Source: Archaeoglobi archaeon (GTDB taxonomy: Archaea > Halobacteriota > Archaeoglobi > Archaeoglobales > Archaeoglobaceae). From it: 10,115 bases of DNA. The notes under the pieces were generated by a model, which saw only the letters and a list, made by a program, of their open reading frames with translations, did no database searches and was not told the origin of the DNA. Shown here piece after piece: positions 1-6,009 of this stretch. Within the stretch, counting starts at the first letter, position 1, and each line of letters opens with the position of its first letter. The position numbers and the translations under genes were made by a program. The stretch covers positions 1 through 10,115 of the forward strand of contig QNUZ01000072.1 of NCBI GenBank assembly GCA_004347865.1, given 5' to 3'.

Positions 1-68
1 CTTTTTCTGCCGCACCTCTTGCACTGGTTTGCTCCCCGCCCAAATTTCTTTGTTCTTGTCTTTGTCAT
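1..68 (-). CDS. rps14: Ribosomal protein uS14 (S14), N-terminal part only
   Basis: This is the small-subunit head protein uS14, cut by the left window edge after 22 codons. The visible sequence begins MTKTRTKKFGRGANQCKRCG. The CxxC pair (residues 16 and 19) is the first half of the zinc ribbon known in archaeal and zinc-type bacterial uS14. Its ATG overlaps the uL5 stop as ATGA, and a G-rich Shine-Dalgarno stretch (GGGGGTGGTGG) lies just upstream. Position after uL5 matches the conserved archaeal order uL5-uS14-uS8. The second Cys pair and the rest of the protein are outside the window. Confidence 0.9.
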   Translation of the reverse strand, partial: MTKTRTKKFGRGANQCKRCGRK

Positions 69-583
69 TCCACCACCACCCCCAAACTCTCAAGCCACCT
101 AATGGTCTCATCCTTCGTTATTCTGTGCGCGCTACCAACTTTGCTGTTCCTTCTCCTCCTCTCCGCAATTCTATAACCTCTTCTCTTCAACGAGACGCAA
201 ACATCCATTCCAAAAACACCGATCTCAGGATCATAATCAACCCCGGGAAGATCAATATGCTCAGCGATCCCAAATGAGAAATTGCCAGCATTTATAGATC
301 TACGGCTTAGCCTCATTTCCTTTACCTGAAGGGCCCTTTTCAGGAATTCCATTGCCTTATCCCCTCTCAGAGTTACCTTCAATCCGATTGTTTCCTTCTT
401 CCTTATACCGAAATTCTTTATCGTCTTTTTTGCAATAGTTCTTGCGGGTTTCTGAGATACAAGACTGGAAAGCATTTTTTCAGCTCTCTGCAATCTTTCT
501 CCGCTTTCCCCTATTCCAAGATTTATCACGACCTTCTCGAGGAGTATTTCCCTCATTGGGTTCTCTTTTGCCACCTCCATCAT
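65..583 (-). CDS. rpl5: Ribosomal protein uL5 (L5)
   Basis: This is the large-subunit central-protuberance protein that binds 5S rRNA and contacts P-site tRNA. The product is 172 aa, normal for an archaeal uL5. Visible family signatures are the first beta strand KVVINLGIGES (residues 18-28) and the block GIAEHIDLPGVDYDPEIGVF (105-124), followed by GMD. Two ATG codons lie in tandem at 583 and 580. An AGGGGTG Shine-Dalgarno sits 5 nt before the first and 8 nt before the second, so the true start could be either. The gene begins 2 nt after the eS4 stop and overlaps uS14 by 4 nt. I see no truncation or missing motif. Confidence 0.96.
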   Translation of the reverse strand: MMEVAKENPMREILLEKVVINLGIGESGERLQRAEKMLSSLVSQKPARTIAKKTIKNFGIRKKETIGLKVTLRGDKAMEFLKRALQVKEMRLSRRSINAGNFSFGIAEHIDLPGVDYDPEIGVFGMDVCVSLKRRGYRIAERRRRNSKVGSAHRITKDETIRWLESLGVVVE

Positions 584-585
584 AT

Positions 586-1284
586 CTACACCCCTAAATC
601 GATCAAGGGTTTGTCGCTTCCTTTCTTTCCGACAACAAATACGTAATTCTCCGTGGTGGTTATTTCACCCTGAGGGGTTTCAACCGTAACCAGGTTCGAT
701 CCCGAACCTTTTACAACCTTGTAGCTCTTCACCCTTCCAATTTCGCCGGCATGGGTTCCACCAACGATCATTATCAGCACGCCTTCTTCGAACTTGAGAT
801 GATCCAAGATCTTTTTTTCTGGAATCTTCATCAGAATGCTGTCCTTTGTCTTGTATTCATTCGTTCCCAGAATGTTTGTTCCATCAAACAGATTAAGCTG
901 AACCCTTCCACCTTTCAGTATTGTTTTATTTGTGATCTTGAACAGCTTCTTGTCATCATCCTCGATTTCCCTAACGACTAATCTTCCCCTCTCATCAAAA
1001 AGGACTCTGTAGCTTTTATCGAGCTTCGGAATGCTTATGACATCAAAAAGCCCTACCGGGAATTTGTAGTCCCTCCTGACCACTCCATCCACAAGAACCT
1101 CGCCGGCCGAGATTATCTTTCTGGCCTCTCTAGCCGTATCGGCTATCTGGAGTAGGTCTCGCAGTACTAATGCAAGTGGAATTGCCGACTTGTCATGGGG
1201 CCCAGGTGACGGCTTTATTACCCACTTTCCGATTTTTCTCGGAATTTTGTACGTCTTTGGCGCCGAAAGCCTCTTCTGATGCAT
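586..1284 (-). CDS. rps4e: Ribosomal protein eS4 (S4e)
   Basis: This small-subunit protein is found in archaea and eukaryotes and not in bacteria, so it fixes the domain of origin. The 232-residue product shows the usual order: a basic N-terminus (MHQKRLSAPK), an S4-type RNA-binding region (about 38-80, with ARKIISAGEVLVDG), a central beta domain, and a KOW-like motif (about 169-195, GVLIMIVGGTHAGEIGRV). It ends in a GKKGSDKPLI tail. The ATG at 1284 is set by a GAGGTGA Shine-Dalgarno 4 nt upstream, which overlaps the end of uL24. Location between uL24 and uL5 is the standard archaeal arrangement. Confidence 0.96.
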   Translation of the reverse strand: MHQKRLSAPKTYKIPRKIGKWVIKPSPGPHDKSAIPLALVLRDLLQIADTAREARKIISAGEVLVDGVVRRDYKFPVGLFDVISIPKLDKSYRVLFDERGRLVVREIEDDDKKLFKITNKTILKGGRVQLNLFDGTNILGTNEYKTKDSILMKIPEKKILDHLKFEEGVLIMIVGGTHAGEIGRVKSYKVVKGSGSNLVTVETPQGEITTTENYVFVVGKKGSDKPLIDLGV

Positions 1285-1288
1285 ATCC

Positions 1289-1639
1289 TCACCTCTCGAG
1301 TGTCTTCTTCCTCACGTCATCAACCTCCCCAAAGCTGAGGATCATCACATTCGAGGGATGGACAGGGACCGCGACTTCAGTTCCGTTTACCTTCGTGGTT
1401 GTGACGCCTTCAATCGTTATCCTGCAGTTTTTCATGTCCACTTCAAGCACTTTACCTTCGTGACCAGCAAATTCTCCTCGCATAACCCTCACTTTGTCTC
1501 CCTTGCGTACTCTTGCAGATCTCTTGCCATATTTCTTTCTCAGATCCTCTGAAAGAGTTGCGTGAAGGAGCCTGTGTTTTTCATGAAGCTTCGAGGTTCG
1601 GTATAGCCATCTTCTTTGCTTTCTCGGCTGCATAACCAT
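1289..1639 (-). CDS. rpl24: Ribosomal protein uL24 (L24)
   Basis: This is an assembly-initiating large-subunit protein that binds the 5' domain of 23S rRNA near the tunnel exit. The protein is 116 aa from the chosen start. It has the archaeal basic N-terminus with QPRKQRRW, the segment LSEDLRKKYGKRSARVRKGD, and a KOW motif (about residues 43-78, GDKVRVMRGEFAGHEGKVLE), then HPSNVMI. Three in-frame starts are clustered: GTG 1642, ATG 1639 and ATG 1633. I prefer 1639 because it forms a TGATG stop-start overlap with uL14 and leaves a few residues before QPRKQ, as archaeal homologues have. No strong Shine-Dalgarno site is present, so translation probably relies on coupling. A start at 1633 is not excluded. 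Confidence 0.93.
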   Translation of the reverse strand: MVMQPRKQRRWLYRTSKLHEKHRLLHATLSEDLRKKYGKRSARVRKGDKVRVMRGEFAGHEGKVLEVDMKNCRITIEGVTTTKVNGTEVAVPVHPSNVMILSFGEVDDVRKKTLER

Positions 1640-2037
1640 CACACTATTGTTGTAGCAATTGTTGCGATCTTTGAAAACCTTTCCGCTGCTTCTCTAGCTA
1701 CCGGCCCTCTTATCTCCGTGCCCTTAGGCTCTCCTTCCTCATTGACGAGGACGGCTGCATTGTCCTCGAACTTTATCCTCTCCCCGTTTGGCCTCCTGAA
1801 TTCTTTTCTTTGCCTTATGATAACCGCGTAGTGTACTTGCTTCCTTATCTCGGGCAATCCTTTTTTAACACTCACCACGACCATGTCTCCCACACCTGCT
1901 GCGGGATACCTTCTTCTGACACCCTTGTAGCCGATGACTGAAATTATCTGTACTTCCCTCGCACCGCTGTTGTCCGCACATACGAGCATGGCTCCGGTAG
2001 GCAAAGCTCTCGGGATTTTTGCCTTCAGGGCCTTCAT
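1639..2037 (-). CDS. rpl14: Ribosomal protein uL14 (L14)
   Basis: This large-subunit protein sits at the inter-subunit face, bridges to 16S rRNA helix 14 and is near the initiation-factor binding region. The product is 132 aa, the typical archaeal length. The N-terminus MKALKAKIPRALPTG, the signature CADNSGAREV (20-29), the segment GVGDMVVVSVKKG (48-60) and GPVARE (111-116) are all present. The frame is open for 17 further codons upstream, but the ATG at 2037 is chosen because a strong GAGGTGATC Shine-Dalgarno lies immediately before it, the family N-terminus starts there, and it forms an ATGA overlap with the uS17 stop. Confidence 0.96.
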   Translation of the reverse strand: MKALKAKIPRALPTGAMLVCADNSGAREVQIISVIGYKGVRRRYPAAGVGDMVVVSVKKGLPEIRKQVHYAVIIRQRKEFRRPNGERIKFEDNAAVLVNEEGEPKGTEIRGPVAREAAERFSKIATIATTIV

Positions 2038-2351
2038 TTGATCACCTCTATTATAACAAAACTTTTTGTCTTGCTTATTGGCCTGCATTCAGCAATTCTA
2101 ACAGTATCTCCGGGCTTGGCCCTTATGCATTCAGGATTATGAGCGTGAAGCCGGGATCGCTTTCTCATATACCTCTCGTACTTTGGAACATATTTTATTA
2201 GCTCTCTCTCGATAACCGCAGTCTTTCCGTAAACTTTCAGAACTTTCCCGCTCAAAATTTGACCTCTAATCGACAAAGTACCGTGGAAAGGACACCTTTC
2301 GTCATTACATGTTCCTTCCGGTGGTTTTACCTCTATTCCGATATTTCTCAT
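2034..2351 (-). CDS. rps17: Ribosomal protein uS17 (S17)
   Basis: This is a primary 16S rRNA-binding protein of the small-subunit body with an OB fold. The 105-aa product has the archaeal N-terminal extension containing C15-x4-C20-PFHGTLSIRG, the core segment GKVLKVYGKTAVIERE (35-50), LHAHNPEC (68-75) and the family signature GDTVRIAECRPISKTKSF (81-98). The Cys pair at 15 and 20 plus C75 and nearby His residues could hold a metal, but that is only a guess. The start ATG forms an ATGA overlap with the Rnp1 stop and is preceded by a GGGGGT Shine-Dalgarno. Placement after Rnp1 is the usual archaeal order. Confidence 0.95.
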   Translation of the reverse strand: MRNIGIEVKPPEGTCNDERCPFHGTLSIRGQILSGKVLKVYGKTAVIERELIKYVPKYERYMRKRSRLHAHNPECIRAKPGDTVRIAECRPISKTKSFVIIEVIK

Positions 2352-2653
2352 ACCAATACCCCCTTCGATCTCTTAATCAGCATCAAACCCCTCATTATCC
2401 TATCTTCAGGCCTAAAGGCCGTTAAATCTCCGCTAACTCTCACGGTTACATCACCATATTTGAGCCTGAAGCTTCTACCCTTTTTTGCAACGACTTTTAA
2501 ACCTTTTTCAGTCATGATTCTAAACGTCTTTTCAGTCTCATCGACGATTTCGCCTTTAATACCTATCTCGAACTTGTTCGGACTGTCGGCTACTTCAACC
2601 TCCAGACCAATCCAGTCCCTAGCTATCAGCTCTGCAATCTTCACTTTCCGCAT
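2348..2653 (-). CDS. rnp1: RNase P protein component 1 (Rpp29/Pop4 homologue)
   Basis: This is a protein subunit of archaeal RNase P, which removes 5' leaders from pre-tRNA. With Rpp21 it forms a pair that supports the specificity domain of the RNA. The 101-aa sequence has the family's Sm-like barrel: DWIGLEVEVADSPN (13-26), GIKGEIVDETEKTFRI (31-46), KVVAKKGRSFRL (53-64) and the end RPEDRIMRG (81-89). The ATG overlaps uL29 by 13 nt. A GAGGT motif lies about 10 nt upstream, a long but usable spacing. Rnp1 inside the S10/spc cluster between uL29 and uS17 is a known archaeal feature. No eIF1/SUI1 gene lies between uL29 and rnp1. Confidence 0.94.
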   Translation of the reverse strand: MRKVKIAELIARDWIGLEVEVADSPNKFEIGIKGEIVDETEKTFRIMTEKGLKVVAKKGRSFRLKYGDVTVRVSGDLTAFRPEDRIMRGLMLIKRSKGVLV

Positions 2654-2823
2654 AGCATCTTTAACCTCGCAATGTCTCTTCTTATCTGCCTAATCCTTCC
2701 AGGATTCTTTATTGCCCCTCCACTTCTTACCAGGGTTCTAAGCTTCAGAAGCTCGATCTCCAGTTCCTTCAGCTTTTTCTCCATCTCCTCCCTGCTCATT
2801 TCCCTTATTTCCCTCATTTTCAT
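2641..2823 (-). CDS. rpl29: Ribosomal protein uL29 (L29)
   Basis: This is a small helical large-subunit protein at the tunnel exit, part of the docking surface for SRP and chaperones in other systems. The product is 60 aa: REIREMSREEMEKKLKELEI in the first helix, then the family signature KNPGRIRQIRRDIARLK (39-55). The frame could extend to GTG 2832, but ATG 2823 is chosen because an AGGGGTG Shine-Dalgarno lies 6 nt before it. That Shine-Dalgarno, the start codon and the first 28 or so codons all lie inside the 3' end of uS3 in another frame, an unusually long overlap of 86 nt. ATG 2817 is a less likely alternative. Confidence 0.93.
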   Translation of the reverse strand: MKMREIREMSREEMEKKLKELEIELLKLRTLVRSGGAIKNPGRIRQIRRDIARLKMLCGK

Positions 2824-3418
2824 TTGCAACACCCCTTATCTCAAACTCATCTGGAAGTTTAGCATCAGGTGGGATTATTCGAACGGTAACGCCAAGCACC
2901 CCTAATTTTTTAACAGCAATATCGAATCCCTTTCTTACAACAGTATAAGCGGGATCGCCAGTATGTACAATCGTACCGGCAAGGAATTTTTCCTTCCTAG
3001 CTCTTTCACTTACAAGCTTTCCGCTTATTTCGATCTCGCACCCTTTTGCTCCAGCCTCCATGATCCTGTAAAGAAATCTGTATCCTGCCCTGCGGAAGTA
3101 CCAGCCCCTTTCGAGAGCCCTTGCCAGAAGGGAGGCCATCAGCTGAGCGTTAAACTCTGGCTTTTCGACCTCGTCTACGCTGACCTGCGGATTCTCAAGC
3201 CCAAACTCCTTCAGCTTCTCGGTGATGGTCTTTATTCTTCTTCCACCCTTTCCAATGACTATTCCCGGCCGCTCAACGAAAAGAGTTACCTGAGTCCCGA
3301 GAGGAGTCCTAAGAATGTCAATCCCGCCAAAACCGGCGCTCTTTACCTCCTCCTTGATCCATTCTTTCACCATCATCTTCTTGACCTTGTCCTGAACGAA
3401 TTTTCTCTCTATTGCCAT
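2738..3418 (-). CDS. rps3: Ribosomal protein uS3 (S3) with acidic C-terminal tail
   Basis: uS3 lies at the mRNA entry channel of the small subunit and helps unwind mRNA. The 226-aa product contains a KH domain with the loop IGKGG (55-59) inside RPGIVIGKGGRRIKTITEKL (50-69). It also has the C-terminal uS3 domain GWYFRRAGYRFLYRIMEAGA (105-124) and GCEIEISGKLVSERARKEKF (127-146). Two ATGs are in tandem at 3421 and 3418. The second is preferred because the GAGGTG Shine-Dalgarno is 5 nt from it and only 2 nt from the first. The conserved fold ends near residue 190. Residues 199-226 (NENEGNKGNEQGGDGEKAEG and on) are low-complexity, acidic and Gly/Asn-rich, and are encoded entirely within uL29 in a shifted frame. 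The tail may be a read-on extension rather than a conserved part. Confidence 0.94.
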   Translation of the reverse strand: MAIERKFVQDKVKKMMVKEWIKEEVKSAGFGGIDILRTPLGTQVTLFVERPGIVIGKGGRRIKTITEKLKEFGLENPQVSVDEVEKPEFNAQLMASLLARALERGWYFRRAGYRFLYRIMEAGAKGCEIEISGKLVSERARKEKFLAGTIVHTGDPAYTVVRKGFDIAVKKLGVLGVTVRIIPPDAKLPDEFEIRGVANENEGNKGNEQGGDGEKAEGTGDRASEA

Positions 3419-3876
3419 CATCTCACCTCTGCAACGAATTCCACAGTCGTAAGCTGCTTTATCTTTGGCACAGCCCTTCCAAATGCTCTAGGAGTGTATC
3501 TCTTAATCGCTCTGCCCTTCTTAGCCTGAGCGTGCACTATTACCAGCTCTTCAGGTTTCAGACCCTTGTATTCCGCATTTGCCTTCAAGTTCTTCAGAAC
3601 CTTCAGAATCTCATTCGCCGCCTTCTGCGGATATCTGCCAGCATACCAGCCAGGAATATTCTTGTGGGCAACTTTCTTCTTGTGCTTCCTAAAAGGAACG
3701 GGAACTTTTAGCTGTATAACGCCTTCCAGAAAGCTCATTGCCTGAGGGACCCTCTTCCCCTTAAGAGCTCTGCAGATCTCCATTGCATGCTTGAAACTCA
3801 TCGGAATCTCATAGCCCATTGCCCTTACGGCCTTTGTCTCATCCTGCGGCTTGTAGGAATACGCGATTCTCGCCAT
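3418..3876 (-). CDS. rpl22: Ribosomal protein uL22 (L22)
   Basis: This large-subunit protein's extended beta hairpin lines the nascent-peptide tunnel. The product is 152 aa, usual for archaea. It begins MARIAYSYKPQDETKAVRAM and holds SFKHAMEICRALKGKRV (27-43), PGWYAGRYPQKAANEILKVL (75-94) and the tunnel hairpin near 113-140 (VHAQAKKGRAIKRYTPRAFG). Upstream in-frame starts exist at GTG 3885 and ATG 3882, the latter forming TGATG with the uS19 stop. I chose 3876 because family N-termini start at MAR and a GTGAT motif lies 4 nt upstream. Confidence 0.95.
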   Translation of the reverse strand: MARIAYSYKPQDETKAVRAMGYEIPMSFKHAMEICRALKGKRVPQAMSFLEGVIQLKVPVPFRKHKKKVAHKNIPGWYAGRYPQKAANEILKVLKNLKANAEYKGLKPEELVIVHAQAKKGRAIKRYTPRAFGRAVPKIKQLTTVEFVAEVR

Positions 3877-3881
3877 AGGCA

Positions 3882-4283
3882 TCACTTCAGCGGTACGAAT
3901 TTACTGCTCCTTGTAGCCCCGACTCCTGGACCGCTGTGCTTCTCGAATCTCCTTGTCTGCGCGAACTCTCCAAGTCGATGGCCCAGCATCTCTGGTTTTA
4001 TCTCGACCCTGACGAACTCCTTGCCATTGTGCACAAAAACGACCTTTCCGACCATTTCGGGTATTATCAGCATGTCCCTGCAGTGTGTTCTCGCAGAACC
4101 CTTCTTTCTCAGCTTCCTGAGAAGAATCTCTTCCTGCTCGGTAAGACCTCTTTTCAGCTTTCTTCTTTCTCTCGACGGTAGCAGCTTCATGAAGTCCTCC
4201 AAGGACATCTTCTGGATTTCCTCAAAGGTATAACCGCGAAATGCAAACTCCTTAGCTCTTGTTATCTTGCTCTTCAGGGCCAT
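3882..4283 (-). CDS. rps19: Ribosomal protein uS19 (S19)
   Basis: This small-subunit head protein contacts the large subunit and A-site region. The 133-aa product has the longer archaeal/eukaryotic N-terminal part with RGYTFEEIQKMSLEDFMKLL (16-35). The uS19 core follows: HCRDMLIIPEMVGKVVFVHN (67-86) and GHRLGEFAQTRRFEKHSGPG (101-120). The start is very secure, because the 10 nt AGGAGGTGAT (4296-4287) before the ATG are a complete complement of the archaeal 16S 3' end ATCACCTCCT, with 3 bases between. This site overlaps the end of uL2. Confidence 0.96.
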   Translation of the reverse strand: MALKSKITRAKEFAFRGYTFEEIQKMSLEDFMKLLPSRERRKLKRGLTEQEEILLRKLRKKGSARTHCRDMLIIPEMVGKVVFVHNGKEFVRVEIKPEMLGHRLGEFAQTRRFEKHSGPGVGATRSSKFVPLK

Positions 4284-4286
4284 GCA

Positions 4287-4296
4287 ATCACCTCCT
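4287..4296 (-). promoter_or_regulatory. Full-length Shine-Dalgarno of uS19
   Basis: The minus-strand sequence AGGAGGTGAT matches all ten bases of the standard archaeal anti-Shine-Dalgarno. Most neighbouring genes show only 5 to 7 matching bases, so this is the strongest site in the operon. It overlaps the last codons and stop of uL2, so it fixes the uS19 start and may give uS19 initiation independent of coupling. Confidence 0.85.
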
Positions 4297-5001
4297 CACA
4301 CCAGTTCTCCTCGCAGCTATGCTTCCAACCTTCCTTCCGGGTGGAGCGTTTCTGCTGACGGTCTTCGGTCTCCCTACATGCTGGTGCTTTCCACCGCCGA
4401 AGGGATGGTAGACGGCACACATAGCTACACCGCGAACTCTCGGCCACTTTGCGGCCTTGCTCTTCATCTTGTGATATTTCTTCCCCGCCTTGACGAAGGG
4501 CTTATCCACCCTGCCTCCACCTGCTACAACGCCAATAGTTGCCTTGCACATTGGATGGAACCACTTAAGCTTTCCAGAAGGCATCTGAACAAGAACCTTG
4601 TCCTCCTCTCTCGATAAAACCAATGCAAAAGTTCCGCTCGCTCTTACGAATCTTCCCATATCCCCTGGCTTTGCCTCTATATTACATATCGGCGTACCCT
4701 CAGGAATGTTCTTCAGATAAGTTGAATTTCCAGGGGCTATCTCCACCGAATCGCCTGCATATATCCAGTCACCAGCACCTATTCCCTCCACTGCCAGGAC
4801 GTATCTCTCATTTCCGTCCGGCATCCTTACTAGCGCAATTGGTCCATTCCTTATGGGATCGTGCACAATGTCGACGACTCTTGCAGCTACTGCTTTATCT
4901 CTGAACGGGAGATGTCTTATTTGTGCCTTGTACTTGTGCGAAGGTGCCGTGTAGGTCGGAGTTCCTTTCCCTCGGTTTTGTGAGATTATGCGCTTACCCA
5001 T
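4288..5001 (-). CDS. rpl2: Ribosomal protein uL2 (L2)
   Basis: uL2 is needed for subunit joining and lies beside the peptidyl-transferase centre. The product is 237 aa, normal for archaea. It shows the N-terminal MGKRIISQNRGKGTPTYTAP, an OB-fold region, the SH3-like part with AKPGDMGRFVRASGTFALVL (110-129), and the signature WPRVRGVAMCAVYHPFGGGK (186-205), then HQHVG and TVSRNAPPGRKVGSIAARRT. The signature is unusual. Families normally read MNxVDHP or MNxVEHP, while this one reads MCAVYHP, so the acidic residue next to the conserved His199 (E. coli His229) is Tyr198, and Asn is Cys195. Start ATG 5001 has a GAGGTG site 5-6 nt upstream. The gene follows uL23 by 9 nt. Confidence 0.96.
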   Translation of the reverse strand: MGKRIISQNRGKGTPTYTAPSHKYKAQIRHLPFRDKAVAARVVDIVHDPIRNGPIALVRMPDGNERYVLAVEGIGAGDWIYAGDSVEIAPGNSTYLKNIPEGTPICNIEAKPGDMGRFVRASGTFALVLSREEDKVLVQMPSGKLKWFHPMCKATIGVVAGGGRVDKPFVKAGKKYHKMKSKAAKWPRVRGVAMCAVYHPFGGGKHQHVGRPKTVSRNAPPGRKVGSIAARRTGVRR

Positions 5002-5010
5002 ACGCCCACC

Positions 5011-5256
5011 TCAGAACACCCCTAACTTTGAAAGTATTTCTTCAGCGGAGTAGTCAGGTTTCAGCTTTATGTAGGCCTTCTTTTCTCCCTTTGGAGTTAT
5101 AAGCGTTCTCACTTTTTCTACCTCAACATCAAAAAGCTCCTCGATCTCCTTCTTTATATCCTCCTTTCTTGCCTTCAGGTTTACTATTGCGGTAAGTACA
5201 TTCTTTTCAAGCTCTGCAGTTGTCTTTTCAGTAACCAGGAAGCACCTTATCAGCAT
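5011..5256 (-). CDS. rpl23: Ribosomal protein uL23 (L23)
   Basis: This is a tunnel-exit protein and the main docking site for SRP54 on the large subunit. The 81-aa length is typical of archaea. It opens MLIRCFLVTEKTTAELEKNV, the family's LVTEK block, and has VNLKARKEDIKKEIEELFDV (25-44), then VRTLITPKGEKKAYIKLKPD (49-68). The residue before LVTEK is Phe, where many homologues have Pro. The ATG lies 7 nt inside the end of uL4, with GGGTGA about 6 nt upstream as a ribosome binding site. Confidence 0.95.
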   Translation of the reverse strand: MLIRCFLVTEKTTAELEKNVLTAIVNLKARKEDIKKEIEELFDVEVEKVRTLITPKGEKKAYIKLKPDYSAEEILSKLGVF

Positions 5257-6008
5257 AATCTCTCACCCAGAGCTTTTATTGCGGACTTTGTCCAGACCAC
5301 AAGTCTTCCCGCATGACAACCAGGGGCGAGCTGCTCAACATTGAGATCCTTCGCCAAGACAACATCCACACCCGGAAGGCTTCTTGCAGATCTCACAATA
5401 CCCCTGTCCTGGGCCACGACGATCAAAACACTCTTCTTTCCAACATATCTCCTTCCACGCATCTTTCCAACTCCTGATCTCTGCCTCCTTCTCTCTTTTG
5501 CCCTCTCAACATCACCGTAAACTCCAATTGCCTTCAAAACCGCGACGACGTCTTTTGTTTTATTCAGGGACTCCAGATCGTCTACAACGATCTTTGGTAG
5601 CTTACCTTCGAATACGTGATTTCTCGCTCTTACTAGGCTTTCGACAGCAGTAGCGGAAATTGCGGAAAGAAGTGCTTTTCTCATCTCCTTCTTGTTGATC
5701 TTCTCCTCCCACTTTTTCTGAACCTTCGGAGGATGAGCCTCTCTGCCACCCACAGCCTGCGGAACCACTACAGATCTCAGACCAAGTTTCCACCTCGGAA
5801 CTCTTGCGTATCCGTGCCCTGGACCCCAGTTTTCCCAAGCATAGTTTACACCACTAAGTGGATTTGGTCCATAAGGCTGTCTGCGGTGAGATTGAATCGA
5901 AAGGACGGCCTTCTTTATTATGTCCGGTCTGAATTCCTCCTCAAATATCGAGGGCAACTCGATTTCCTCCACAACTTCTCCTTTCAGGTTAAGAACTTCG
6001 GCCCTCAT
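5250..6008 (-). CDS. rpl4: Ribosomal protein uL4 (L4, archaeal/eukaryotic L4e type)
   Basis: This large-subunit protein has an extended loop that lines the narrow part of the peptide tunnel. The product is 252 aa from the chosen start. It shows MRAEVLNLKGEVVEEIELPS, the tunnel loop (about 43-95, with PYGPNPLSGVNYAWENWGPG and VVPQAVGGREAHPP), KALLSAISATAVESLVRARN (111-130) and GVGKMRGRRYVGKKSVLIVV (179-198). An in-frame ATG at 6041 would add 11 residues and overlap uL3. I use 6008 because the family N-terminus begins at MRA, the start sits one base after the uL3 stop (TGATATG), and a GGGGAAGTGAT purine tract precedes it. Confidence 0.95.
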   Translation of the reverse strand: MRAEVLNLKGEVVEEIELPSIFEEEFRPDIIKKAVLSIQSHRRQPYGPNPLSGVNYAWENWGPGHGYARVPRWKLGLRSVVVPQAVGGREAHPPKVQKKWEEKINKKEMRKALLSAISATAVESLVRARNHVFEGKLPKIVVDDLESLNKTKDVVAVLKAIGVYGDVERAKERRRQRSGVGKMRGRRYVGKKSVLIVVAQDRGIVRSARSLPGVDVVLAKDLNVEQLAPGCHAGRLVVWTKSAIKALGERLC

Positions 6009-6009
6009 A

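Noticed and set aside
29..277. Plus-strand open frame of 82 codons
   Set aside because: It lies antisense to uL5 and uS14, has no family resemblance, and is explained by the strongly one-sided codon use of the operon. The same holds for all other plus-strand open frames between 1 and 9015.
5602..5838. Minus-strand open frame of 78 codons inside uL4
   Set aside because: It is a shifted frame of the uL4 coding sequence with low-complexity Ser/Glu/Arg content and no own ribosome binding site.
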